Source of the DNA: Bdellovibrionales bacterium CG10_big_fil_rev_8_21_14_0_10_45_34
Lineage (GTDB): Bacteria > Bdellovibrionota > Bdellovibrionia > Bdellovibrionales > 1-14-0-10-45-34
Direction: 5' to 3'
Assembly (NCBI GenBank): GCA_002778785.1
Contig: PEZS01000016.1
Coordinates: 274,453-338,452 of the forward strand
Length of the DNA: 64,000 nt
Shown: positions 1-6,976 of the stretch, piece after piece
How positions within the stretch are numbered: position 1 is the stretch's first letter
How the letters are laid out: the number at the start of each line of letters is the position of its first letter
Notes under the pieces: model-generated
What the model saw: only the letters and a program-made list of their open reading frames with translations
Told to the model about the DNA's origin: nothing
Database searches by the model: none
Position numbers and translations under genes: made by a program

Positions 1-603
1 GTGCAGTCCGATCAAACTATGCTGATGGCGAATGTGAACAGGCAAGTGGTCTTTAACGTTGTTCTTTACAGCCTCTAAAGTGGTCGCAATGATTTTTCGC
101 AGTCGCTGAGGAGATAAACCCTCAATTTCAACGTAGATGGGAACGACCCCTGACTCCTCAGTTTCTTGTGATTCTGTTTCGATGGGCCTGAGATCGGGGT
201 GATGAAACTCGAGAGTATTACGATAGACCTGCGGCTTCCCAGACACCCTCACCATTGTGCCCGGCTGAAACCTATCTGAGAATCCCTTAAAGGGAATGCG
301 AAAGTATTTGCAAGCAATCAGTCCGGAATCATCTTTGATAACTATCGTAACAACTTTGCGCCGCGAACGACCTAGGGTACTTGTGCTTACTTTGACAACT
401 GAGGCCTTCAGGCTAACGAGTTCACCGCTATTGAGCGAAGTAATGCTTCTGGCGACCCTTCGATCTTCGAAAGCTCGAGGGTAAAAATGGAGCAGGTCTT
501 GAACACAATAAATGCCTCGACCCTCAAACAACTTGGCGATGCCTGGGCCCACTCCCTTCACGTATTGGATACTTGTGTCAAACCATAGCTCGCCCGCTGC
601 CAT
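1..603 (-). CDS. recG: ATP-dependent DNA helicase RecG, N-terminal part (cut by window edge)
   Basis: Reading the minus strand from the ATG at 603 gives 201 uninterrupted codons that run off the window at base 1. The translation has the RecG N-terminal pattern: VKGVGPGIAKLFE near residue 15, then DLLHFYPRAFEDRR, an OB-fold (wedge domain) stretch, and PIYVEIEGLSPQRLRKII near residue 160. In the family, the wedge domain binds branched DNA and the helicase motors follow; these remodel stalled forks and Holliday junctions. The helicase motifs lie outside the window and cannot be checked. The gene is divergent from the HD-GYP gene at 662, with 58 bp between the starts. Confidence 0.9.
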   Translation of the reverse strand, partial: MAAGELWFDTSIQYVKGVGPGIAKLFEGRGIYCVQDLLHFYPRAFEDRRVARSITSLNSGELVSLKASVVKVSTSTLGRSRRKVVTIVIKDDSGLIACKYFRIPFKGFSDRFQPGTMVRVSGKPQVYRNTLEFHHPDLRPIETESQETEESGVVPIYVEIEGLSPQRLRKIIATTLEAVKNNVKDHLPVHIRHQHSLIGLH

Positions 604-661
604 AAAAAGCCCCGCTTAACCCTAGACATCTGATCAATCGACCGTCAGACTTAAAGGGTCT

Positions 662-1624
662 ATGTCTAAAGAGGAACGCTACTTTAAAATTCGAATAAAC
701 TCAATTCATCCCGATTTCACAACGACTTTCGATTTGTTTGTGTTTATCAACAATCATCACGTCCTTTATTTGCGGGCCGGCGATAAGATGGACAAGGCTA
801 AGCTGCAGACTTTTGTAAATAGGGGCACGGATGTGTTCTATGTGCGCGAAGGTGAACGGCACCTTTATAAAGCGTACGTTCATGATTGTTTGAACAAGAA
901 CTCCATCTCACCTGAGCGAAAAGCTAAGCTTCTAAGAGAAAGCTCCATGTCTCTTGTCGAGGAGCTATTTGAAAGCCCCAATTTGGCTGAGGCCCTGAGC
1001 CACACAAAAGAAGTTGTCGAGCAATTTATCGACTTCATGAACAGCGAAGCAGAAGCCTTTGTTGAGCTCATTGGGCTTTCGAGTCACGACTTTTACACTT
1101 ACAATCACAGTTTAGATGTCAGCATTTATTCGCTCGGCCTTGCTCAGTCGGCCGGATACACCGATCACAATGAACTTATGCAAATAGGAACAGGCGGACT
1201 TCTTCACGATATTGGAAAGCGCTACGTTGATACGAGTATTATCTGTAAAAAAGGTGCGCTCACAGACGAGGAGTGGGAGCAAATGAAAATGCATCCTACT
1301 TGGGGCCTACAAATTGTCAGCGAATTCGCGCATGTGAACGATGCCGTAAAAGCCTGCGTCTTTGAACATCATGAAAATTTTCTTGGTAACGGTTATCCAC
1401 GTGGTATACGCGGAGAAGAAATACACCCAATGGCGCGCATAGTGGCCATATCCGATACCTATGATGCGTTAACCACAAAACGTAGTTACAACGATCCAAT
1501 GCCGCCAACTCAAGCACTGAATCTTATGAAGGATCGCCTCAAGGCGCGCTTCGACCCAGTTCTGCTTGAAGCTTTTTATTCAGTGCTTTTTAAAATGAAC
1601 AACGGCGACTCGATCGCCGGTTAG
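662..1624 (+). CDS. HD-GYP domain phosphodiesterase
   Basis: 320 aa. The C-terminal two thirds is an HD-GYP domain: H149, LLHDIGK with the HD pair at 182-183, HHE at 236-238, and GNGYP at 242-246. Active family members hydrolyse cyclic di-GMP with a di- or tri-metal centre, and the metal ligands I can recognise are present, so activity is plausible. Residues 1-140 are a less conserved N-terminal region with no receiver domain or membrane segment, so it would act in the cytoplasm. The ATG at 662 follows GGGT at short spacing. The 3' end overlaps the convergent lipoprotein gene by 45 bp. Confidence 0.85.
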   Translation: MSKEERYFKIRINSIHPDFTTTFDLFVFINNHHVLYLRAGDKMDKAKLQTFVNRGTDVFYVREGERHLYKAYVHDCLNKNSISPERKAKLLRESSMSLVEELFESPNLAEALSHTKEVVEQFIDFMNSEAEAFVELIGLSSHDFYTYNHSLDVSIYSLGLAQSAGYTDHNELMQIGTGGLLHDIGKRYVDTSIICKKGALTDEEWEQMKMHPTWGLQIVSEFAHVNDAVKACVFEHHENFLGNGYPRGIRGEEIHPMARIVAISDTYDALTTKRSYNDPMPPTQALNLMKDRLKARFDPVLLEAFYSVLFKMNNGDSIAG

Positions 1625-2302
1625 AAATACCTTTCGGAGTATACGCCTCATGTTCTCGGGGCTTGTGTTCCAGCTACGCGCGGCTGTCTCTAAATGCAAA
1701 CTGAGCGCTTCATCGTCTTCATCTTGAAGGGCATTTTGCACTAACCTGATATCCACTCCGTAAAGCCTCTCAGCAAAGTCAATGACATCGGATTCGGTGC
1801 GCGACCTGCTCTTTGCAATTTTGTTCCAATCATTCAAAGTTCGAGCTGCGCGTAGGGCTACATCTTCGCTCAGCTGATAGCGAAGGGCATATTCCTTTGC
1901 AGCGGCACCAATAACTTCTTCTTCTCGGCTGCCTTCAGTCGCAAGCACATCGCGCGAAAAAGCATCGCTGTATTCGTTGACTGCTCTGCCCGTAAAAAAC
2001 TCATAGAAAACTCCATTGAAGCCAAAATTACCGTATGCTTCTACAAAGTATCCCAAATCTGTATCAAACACGGTGGCAAGCACGGGTGGATTTGACCAAT
2101 TTGCTTGGTAACTGGGATCATCCCACCATATAGCTTTGTCTTTGCCCTTAGAATCTAAGTATGTGCAGCCAGGCTTTAGCTTTCCGCACGTGTTTCCAAA
2201 GACATCATGCCACTGATGGGAGAATGCGACGCTTCCCGAGTCGGAATTGCAACCAAGCAACATGAATGAAACACAAGAAGCAACTAGAACCCTAGACAAC
2301 AT
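1580..2302 (-). CDS. Predicted lipoprotein of unknown function
   Basis: 240 aa. A type II signal peptide is clear: hydrophobic core VLVASCVSFMLL followed by lipobox LLGC (C18), so the mature protein should be anchored to a membrane through Cys18. The rest is soluble and mixed alpha/beta, with an aromatic-rich stretch (WWDD, YFVEAYGNFGF) in the first half and a helical, acidic second half. I do not recognise the family. Its last 45 bp overlap the 3' end of the HD-GYP gene tail to tail, so the two transcripts are antisense over that interval. Confidence 0.75.
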   Translation of the reverse strand: MLSRVLVASCVSFMLLGCNSDSGSVAFSHQWHDVFGNTCGKLKPGCTYLDSKGKDKAIWWDDPSYQANWSNPPVLATVFDTDLGYFVEAYGNFGFNGVFYEFFTGRAVNEYSDAFSRDVLATEGSREEEVIGAAAKEYALRYQLSEDVALRAARTLNDWNKIAKSRSRTESDVIDFAERLYGVDIRLVQNALQDEDDEALSLHLETAARSWNTSPENMRRILRKVFLTGDRVAVVHFKKH

Positions 2303-2343
2303 GACCTACCCCCTACAATCAAGCCTGGAGTTTAGAATAACCC

Positions 2344-2437
2344 GATTCAAGATTCAAGATTCAAGATTCAAGATTCAAGATTCAAGATTCAAGATTCAAG
2401 ATTCAAGATTCAAGATTCAAGATTCAAGATTCAAGAT
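2344..2437. repeat. Heptanucleotide tandem repeat (GATTCAA)x13
   Basis: Thirteen perfect head-to-tail copies of the 7-mer GATTCAA occupy 2344-2434, with a partial fourteenth. The array lies just upstream of the lipoprotein start at 2302, in its likely promoter region. A 7-bp unit changes frame and spacing with every gained or lost copy, so it could vary by slippage. An open frame runs through it only because the unit has no stop in that frame; I do not call it a gene. Confidence 0.95.
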
Positions 2438-2470
2438 AGCTCATCTTTAGATTGACGATATGCCAATAAA

Positions 2471-2533
2471 GTACGGAGTCACTTGTGGGACTAGCCGCAT
2501 TAGACGCAGCTAGTCCCACAAGTGACTCCGTAC
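2471..2533. repeat. Long perfect inverted repeat (25-bp arms), possible bidirectional terminator or dispersed palindrome
   Basis: Arms 2471-2495 and 2509-2533 are perfect reverse complements (GTACGGAGTCACTTG... and its mirror) around a 13-base centre. It lies 2 bp beyond the stop of the gene at 2535-2912, so a transcript of that gene would fold it immediately after the stop codon. There is no long T run on either side, so it is a weak candidate for a classical terminator. It more resembles a REP-like intergenic palindrome. Confidence 0.85.
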
Positions 2534-2534
2534 C

Positions 2535-2912
2535 TTATTCGTCCTTTTTTGGAAGTATTTCGATTTCAGCGCTGATTTTAAATTTGTGGGTCTCCGCGAA
2601 TTTTGAAGCTTCTTTGACAAGGTCAATTTTACTGAGCATTTGAGTGAGCTCACGACTTACGCGATTTACAATTTCTTCTTTACTCTTATTTGCACCTTGA
2701 AGAACAAGGCTAAGCACTTCACGTGGAAGCTTGAACTCACCCAGTTGCTTTCTTATGGCTTCTTCGGTCAAAAAGGCAGCGCCCACTCCCACGGTAAAAA
2801 GCTTTTTTAGCCCTTCCGCTATCGACGGTCCACGGCCCTCACCAAGGCCTTCGGAGGCCTCCACATTGCCGCCGGCATTGTCATTTTCATCAAATGGGTC
2901 TCGCTGTGACAT
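2535..2912 (-). CDS. Small conserved-looking acidic/helical protein, unknown function
   Basis: 125 aa with no signal peptide. Residues 1-30 are polar and Gly/Asp/Glu-rich. A hydrophobic patch (LFTVGVGAAFLTEEAI) follows, then a long helical segment to the end (EEIVNRVSRELTQMLSKIDLV). This is broadly like phasin-type or other amphipathic helical surface proteins, but I cannot assign a family. A purine-rich site (AGAAAGAGA) precedes the ATG. The gene ends 2 bp before the long palindrome at 2471-2533. Confidence 0.6.
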   Translation of the reverse strand: MSQRDPFDENDNAGGNVEASEGLGEGRGPSIAEGLKKLFTVGVGAAFLTEEAIRKQLGEFKLPREVLSLVLQGANKSKEEIVNRVSRELTQMLSKIDLVKEASKFAETHKFKISAEIEILPKKDE

Positions 2913-3001
2913 AACAATCTCTTTCTGCGTACTTCCTAAGAAACAATCCTAAGCAACACTTCATAGGCACTGAGTCGCGGTAAAATTCACCACGTAAATA
3001 T

Positions 3002-3433
3002 TTAGCCCCCGTAGAGTTCACTGACTCGCTTGTGATAGGCGCTCATCATATTTGGTAGATTCACTTGAATCAAAGCCTTTGCAATGGGGCCCGGCACAAA
3101 GGTTTTAAAGGTTGCTTCAACAGTGTAGGTTGCCCTCGTCTTTCCGGCTTCGTCTTGAAGCTTCCACGATCCTGAAGAAGTTTTAAAAAGATCACCTTCA
3201 GCAAAGCTCCATGTGATTGAATCTGGCGGACTCTCAACCATCCACATCTGATAAGAAAAACTTTTAACCATATTAATTTGATATTCTACAAGCGCCTTGT
3301 TGCCATCGCGCCTTATCACTTTGCATGACTTCACTTCACTTAAAAATTCAGAATACTTTTCATAATCATGTATAACGGTGAAGAACTGATCCATTTTACA
3401 ATTGAATAACTCAGTAGTTGAAGCGCTTGCCAT
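3002..3433 (-). CDS. SRPBCC / COQ10-START family protein (RatA-like fold)
   Basis: 143 aa, a single domain. The order of elements fits the coenzyme Q-binding/polyketide cyclase-like START fold: an N-terminal strand with FFTVIHDYEKYSEFLSEV, a central strand pair (KALVEYQINMVKSFSYQMWM), WSFAEGDLFKTSSGSWKL, and a long C-terminal helix (PIAKALIQVNLPNMMSAYHKRV). Family members bind hydrophobic ligands such as quinones or, as in RatA, affect ribosome association; the exact role here is not decidable. The start is supported by the purine-rich site GAGGAAG ahead of the ATG. Length is normal for the family. Confidence 0.75.
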   Translation of the reverse strand: MASASTTELFNCKMDQFFTVIHDYEKYSEFLSEVKSCKVIRRDGNKALVEYQINMVKSFSYQMWMVESPPDSITWSFAEGDLFKTSSGSWKLQDEAGKTRATYTVEATFKTFVPGPIAKALIQVNLPNMMSAYHKRVSELYGG

Positions 3434-3524
3434 AACTTCCTCTTTCCTCTTGCACTTGAGGACAAATTAAATCTCTATTCAACGACATTCTATGTGTTTT
3501 CTCTAGATCCCGACAATCTTCAAA

Positions 3525-3818
3525 TTACTTTTTTTTAAATAGTGCGTCCGCTTGTGCCAACAAATCCATTGGTTTTGAGGCACCCCCTGAAGTCATCTGT
3601 GCTGTAGGCTCGAAGTGATCACAAAAATTAGCTCGGTCCTTCTCTTTTACCAACTCCGCAGACGACTCACGACACTCATGATACGAGTTCGGATCGTACA
3701 AAGAGCAGTTTAAGCAAACTCTCAGATCCGCCCCACACTTCGGGCAGTCCTCAGACCTTCCTACAGCCCCAAGAACTGGCATGGTATGCTGACACTGAAA
3801 GCATTTAATATTCATCAA
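3525..3818 (-). CDS. Small Cys-rich zinc-ribbon-like protein
   Basis: 97 aa. Cysteine pairs CFQC (6-9), CPKC (26-29) and CLNC (35-38) are followed by further Cys/His residues (YHECRE, ANFCDHFE), suggesting one or two zinc sites. The C-terminal 25 residues are polar, ending LFKKK. Its start overlaps the stop of glpX by 4 bp (3815-3818), so the two are co-transcribed and probably translationally coupled. The function is not recognised; the zinc assignment is inferred from Cys spacing. Confidence 0.65.
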   Translation of the reverse strand: MMNIKCFQCQHTMPVLGAVGRSEDCPKCGADLRVCLNCSLYDPNSYHECRESSAELVKEKDRANFCDHFEPTAQMTSGGASKPMDLLAQADALFKKK

Positions 3819-4774
3819 AAATTCTTCTTGTGTAGATTGTGGTAGGCCTCAATCACACGCACGGTTTGGGTCTTTGACCTCATGACGATAGAATGCGTCC
3901 TCGCCTTGGACCCAGCATCGAACCGAACCCCCCTGATAAGAGGTCCATCCGTCACTCCGGTCGCAACAAACATCACTGAACCTGTCGCTAATTCTTCTAA
4001 CGTGAATACTTTATCGGGGTCGGAAACTCCCATTTTTAAAGCTCTTTGTCGCTCTTGATCGTTACGAAATTTTAATCTTCCTTGAAAGTCACCGCCTAAG
4101 CATTTGAGCGCTGCTGCGGAGATTACTCCTTCGGGTGCGCCCCCAACTCCAAGTAGAAGATCTATTCCAGTCTCGCCCCAAGCAGTTGCGATCGCGGCAG
4201 AAACATCTCCATCGCCTATTAGTCGTATGCGAGCCCCCAGCTTACGAACCTTTACGATTAAATCTTCGTGCCGTGGTCGATCAAGAATCATAACGGTCAC
4301 TTCATTGACGGCTTTATTTAAACACTGAGCGACTGTTTCAATCGTCTCTTCGAGAGGCGCATCAAGACTCACTCTTCCTCTGCACTGCGGGCCTACGGCA
4401 ATCTTGTCCATATAGGTATCTGGCGCATGTAAAAAACCACCCTGCTCTGCGCAGGCGATTACGGCAGTCGCACCAAAGCCGCCGTTTGCAGTGATTGTCG
4501 TACCCTCTAAGGGGTCTAATGCGATGTCAATCTTTGGAACGTCCTGCGTTCGCCTACCAACTTTCTCGCCAATGAAAAGCATAGGAGCTTCGTCTCTCTC
4601 TCCCTCTCCGATAACGACGGTTCCATCGATTTGCACCGAATCAAAGGCTTTCCTCATAGCATCCACTGCGGCCTGATCGGCGGCCTTTTCGTCTCCGCGA
4701 CCCACAAACTCAGCGGCAGCTAAAGCAGCTGCCTCTGTGATTCTCACAAACTCCAATGCTAAGTTTCGATCCAT
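3815..4774 (-). CDS. glpX: Class II fructose-1,6-bisphosphatase
   Basis: 319 aa, the usual length for GlpX. Family motifs are visible: GEGERDEAP (56-64), DPLEGTT (87-93) with metal-binding acidic residues, the NGGFGATAVIA stretch, and GVGGAPEGVISAAALKCLGG further on. The enzyme removes the 1-phosphate from fructose 1,6-bisphosphate in gluconeogenesis, in the cytoplasm. A strong ribosome site (GAGGAG) precedes the ATG. It is the middle gene of a likely operon: the PilZ gene ends 9 bp upstream and the zinc-ribbon gene overlaps downstream. Confidence 0.95.
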   Translation of the reverse strand: MDRNLALEFVRITEAAALAAAEFVGRGDEKAADQAAVDAMRKAFDSVQIDGTVVIGEGERDEAPMLFIGEKVGRRTQDVPKIDIALDPLEGTTITANGGFGATAVIACAEQGGFLHAPDTYMDKIAVGPQCRGRVSLDAPLEETIETVAQCLNKAVNEVTVMILDRPRHEDLIVKVRKLGARIRLIGDGDVSAAIATAWGETGIDLLLGVGGAPEGVISAAALKCLGGDFQGRLKFRNDQERQRALKMGVSDPDKVFTLEELATGSVMFVATGVTDGPLIRGVRFDAGSKARTHSIVMRSKTQTVRVIEAYHNLHKKNF

Positions 4775-4783
4775 AAATTCTCC

Positions 4784-5512
4784 TCAGGCTTTTAAAGAAC
4801 TATCGTGGCACTTTAGTGTTTCAACAAGTAAGCTGATGATCTCTCTTTCATCGGGAATCTGCTCCAGCAATTCTATCACTCTCCTAACAAAGCTTGCTTC
4901 TGGCATCGTAGACCCTCGCGTCTCGACGGTTACATAGTGAGTGTAATCTTCCGTGGCTCGTGTCAAGTCTGCGCGGCTTGTTGCTAGCGTCAATTTCGCA
5001 TTTTCGAAATTCAATGTTCCATAATCGAACTCAACCACGAACCTTCTAATCGCTTTGTCTTGTAGCCAAACAAACACGTTGGTATCGCCAGGTCCGTGAA
5101 ACCAGTGTGTAAAATCTTGCTCCGGAGCATAAAACTGAGGGCTCACAAAACGAGTCTGTAAGCCTCGGCTCCTCATTTCGAAATAACAAGAAAGCAACTT
5201 GTGTGCTTCAGCACCTAACTGTGTAAATTCGAAGGCGATGGCATCTTCTGTCGTGCGAACAACCCTGCCCTCGAACTCGCCCAATCCGAGACCGAGAAAC
5301 TCAAGGCCAAATTTGATAGGCCTACCATCTCGCCTTACAATCTCGGAGTGAATGGCCGCCACCCGCCGGATGCAAAGTCCCTTAAGACTGATGTCTAGAA
5401 TGGGAGTCGGACCCAATCCTTCGAATAGAAAACTCACATCGGCAAGCCTGTCAGTTTCTTCTGGGTTCGCTGGCAAATAAATTCTCGGAAACCGCCTTTT
5501 TTCTTTAGACAT
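4784..5512 (-). CDS. PilZ-domain protein
   Basis: 242 aa. An N-terminal PilZ-like domain is indicated by RRFPR (6-10, the RxxxR switch) and DISLKGL (40-46, the D/NxSxxG element), the two c-di-GMP-binding motifs of the family. Residues 110-240 are a second region with no match I recognise, containing HWFHGPGDTNVFVW and a helical C-terminus. No signal peptide or membrane segment is seen. The start is supported by GAGGTGGG ahead of the ATG. It lies 9 bp upstream of glpX, so c-di-GMP sensing and glpX are probably on one transcript. Confidence 0.8.
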   Translation of the reverse strand: MSKEKRRFPRIYLPANPEETDRLADVSFLFEGLGPTPILDISLKGLCIRRVAAIHSEIVRRDGRPIKFGLEFLGLGLGEFEGRVVRTTEDAIAFEFTQLGAEAHKLLSCYFEMRSRGLQTRFVSPQFYAPEQDFTHWFHGPGDTNVFVWLQDKAIRRFVVEFDYGTLNFENAKLTLATSRADLTRATEDYTHYVTVETRGSTMPEASFVRRVIELLEQIPDEREIISLLVETLKCHDSSLKA

Positions 5513-5707
5513 GATTTAACCCACCTCAAATCGGTATTCCACTCCGGCCGAGTGAGGATGTCACCTTAATTTCATGCGAAGCGTTGAAAGCAAGTGTCGC
5601 TGTATTGGGCTGCTACTGGGTGCCAAGCAAGGCAAGGCATTGAAATCAAGCTAGGTTGTGTACTTGAAATCCCTGGGATAATCTATCAGTTCGGAGAAAA
5701 CCCTTTT

Positions 5708-6280
5708 ATGAATCATCAGCTCTCGCGCTGGAAACGCTCTCTACCAAACTGGCTCACACTTTTTCGCGTGGTGCTTGTAGCGCCCATTATCGTTTTGCTA
5801 CTAAGGGATCAGATTGTCACAAACTGGATATGTGCCGGGCTATTTATACTCGCCTCACTGACCGATTACATAGATGGTTATTTGGCCAGAAAAATGGACG
5901 TTGTTAGCAACTTCGGAAAACTCATGGATCCAGTTGCAGATAAAATTTTGGTCAGTGCGACGCTAGTAATGCTGATCCCCACCGGAAGACTTGAAGCAAT
6001 TATGGTGGTTATTCTAATAAGTCGGGATGTTTTTATTGATGGTCTTCGTGCGCTCGCCGGGAGTCAGGGTATCATTATCAGTGCCGGCAAGATTGGAAAG
6101 TGGAAGACAGCCACACAAATGGTGGGTATTCCCGCTATTTTACTTCAAGATATCGGTAGTCTACCGGTCAGCAAAATTGGCTACTGGGTGCTCTGGTTTA
6201 GTGTGGTATTGAGTATAGTTTCTGGCATCAAGTACTATCTGACCTATTTACGTAAGGCTCCCATCGACTTTATGAATTAG
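5708..6280 (+). CDS. pgsA: CDP-diacylglycerol-glycerol-3-phosphate 3-phosphatidyltransferase
   Basis: 190 aa from the ATG at 5708. An open frame extends back to 5594, but GGAG at 5693-5696 and family alignment favour 5708, giving MNHQLSRWKRSLPNW. The CDP-alcohol phosphatidyltransferase signature is complete: D53-x2-D56-G57-x2-A60-R61-x8-G70-x3-D74-x3-D78. Several membrane helices surround it. The enzyme makes phosphatidylglycerophosphate from CDP-diacylglycerol and glycerol 3-phosphate at the inner membrane. It is the last core gene before the tRNA-Gly locus used by the island. Confidence 0.92.
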   Translation: MNHQLSRWKRSLPNWLTLFRVVLVAPIIVLLLRDQIVTNWICAGLFILASLTDYIDGYLARKMDVVSNFGKLMDPVADKILVSATLVMLIPTGRLEAIMVVILISRDVFIDGLRALAGSQGIIISAGKIGKWKTATQMVGIPAILLQDIGSLPVSKIGYWVLWFSVVLSIVSGIKYYLTYLRKAPIDFMN

Positions 6281-6401
6281 GTTGGGGGTCCGTGCAACAC
6301 GGTGCCCCTCGAATGGGCTTTGAATAAGTGCCGAAGGAGTTGCCGCGCCTTAGCTCCGCGAGGGATCATGACCATGTGTGGGTAGCGCGAAAGAGAACAA
6401 G

Positions 6402-6431
6402 TTGACAGTTCTTACTCAAGGCAATTATGTT
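6402..6431 (+). promoter_or_regulatory. Predicted sigma-70 promoter of the split tRNA-Gly gene
   Basis: TTGACA at 6402-6407 and TATGTT at 6426-6431 are 18 bp apart, ending 21 bp before the first base of the tRNA 5' half. After island insertion this promoter reads through the broken tRNA half into the island, toward the intact tRNA at 6634. Confidence 0.6.
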
Positions 6432-6452
6432 CGGTCCTCACGCATACTATTT

Positions 6453-6492
6453 GCGGGTGTAGCTCAGTTGATAGAGCGTCGCCTTGCCAAGG
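6453..6492 (+). pseudogene. 5' half of a tRNA-Gly(GCC) gene split by the island
   Basis: Acceptor strand GCGGGTG (6453-6459), D arm, anticodon 5' stem TCGCC (6479-6483), loop TTGCCAA with anticodon GCC, then only GG before the sequence diverges into the island. Its partner is at 27210-27256: joining 6453-6492 to 27221-27256 gives a 76-base tRNA with perfect acceptor (GCGGGTG/CACCCGC) and anticodon (TCGCC/GGCGA) stems. As it stands, it cannot fold as a tRNA. Confidence 0.9.
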
Positions 6493-6504
6493 AGACGGTC
6501 TATC
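6482..6504. mobile_element. Left attachment site (attL): 11-bp core plus island-end inverted repeat
   Basis: Core CCTTGCCAAGG at 6482-6492 is the anticodon loop with two stem pairs. It is followed by the island end AGACGGTCTATC (6493-6504), the exact reverse complement of GATAGACCGTCT at 27198-27209. In the excised circle the two ends would flank one core copy as a 35-bp near-palindrome, the expected layout of a tyrosine recombinase crossover site. Confidence 0.88.
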
Positions 6505-6633
6505 AACTTTTGAGTAGTAGACTAATGGAGAGTTTGGTTAGAGATTTTATGAGTTTAGTGGATTGTTACTTTGAGAAAATCGGCATCTCAAAAAGCCAAA
6601 ACTGGCTAAGTGGCAAAAGCTGCGCTTTTAAGC

Positions 6634-6709
6634 GCGGGAGTAGCTCAGTTGATAGAGCGCTGCCTTGCCAAGGCAGAGGTCGCGGGTTTGAATCCCGTCT
6701 CCCGCTCCA
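6634..6709 (+). tRNA. tRNA-Gly(GCC), intact, carried by the island
   Basis: 76 bases including encoded CCA. Acceptor GCGGGAG/CTCCCGC pairs fully; D arm GCTC...GAGC; anticodon stem CTGCC/GGCAG with loop TTGCCAA (GCC at 6667-6669); T arm CGGG/CCCG around TTTGAAT. A T-rich run follows, suitable for termination. A small hairpin (AAAAGC-tgc-GCTTTT, 6615-6629) lies just upstream. It has the same anticodon as the split gene but differs in both the acceptor and anticodon stems, so it is not a duplication of that gene. It lies 130 bp inside the left boundary. Confidence 0.95.
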
Positions 6710-6757
6710 ATTTTCTTTTTTTAAATTAGAAAGTTTGAGTTCTGAATCGAGGGTCGC

Positions 6758-6976
6758 ATGAACAGCGATCCGAAAGTTGTTCCCTTCTTCAAAGGGAAAG
6801 TAAATCCCAAATACGCAAATGTTTCTGATTCCCTGAAGTGGGCTATCCCTATGATGGAAGCTCAAGACAGCCCTGAAGTTCAAGCTGGCCACAAAGCTTC
6901 GGAAGAGCGAGCCCGCGCAATGCGAGCCGAAAAAGAGCGGGCAAAACTCAAAGCCTCATTCAAAGTTATTTCTTAG
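6758..6976 (+). CDS. Small hypothetical protein
   Basis: 72 aa, no signal peptide. The N-terminal half contains VVPFFKGKVNPKYANVSDSL, and the C-terminal half is a charged helix rich in Ala, Glu, Arg and Lys (EERARAMRAEKERAKLKA). A GAGGG site precedes the ATG. It follows the island tRNA by 48 bp, and its last 11 bp overlap the 3' end of the integrase gene tail to tail. I do not recognise it; being next to the integrase it could be an accessory factor, but nothing in the sequence shows that. Confidence 0.5.
   Translation: MNSDPKVVPFFKGKVNPKYANVSDSLKWAIPMMEAQDSPEVQAGHKASEERARAMRAEKERAKLKASFKVIS

Noticed and set aside
2344-2437. Repeat array as a CRISPR
   Set aside because: Units are 7 bp with no spacers and no cas genes nearby.
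2247-2450. Plus-strand open frame through the heptamer array
   Set aside because: The frame exists only because the 7-bp unit lacks stops; the product is a repeat of one peptide word, and it overlaps the start of the lipoprotein gene.
5594-5707. Longer start for pgsA
   Set aside because: The extension does not resemble the family's N-terminus, and a good ribosome site supports 5708.
6634-6709. The intact tRNA-Gly as the actual insertion target
   Set aside because: Its two halves match each other, while the half at 6453-6492 matches the half at 27210-27256 in both stems, and the terminal inverted repeats fit that pair.
6378-6761. Open frame across the tRNA region
   Set aside because: It runs through the tRNA half and the intact tRNA gene; no ribosome site.
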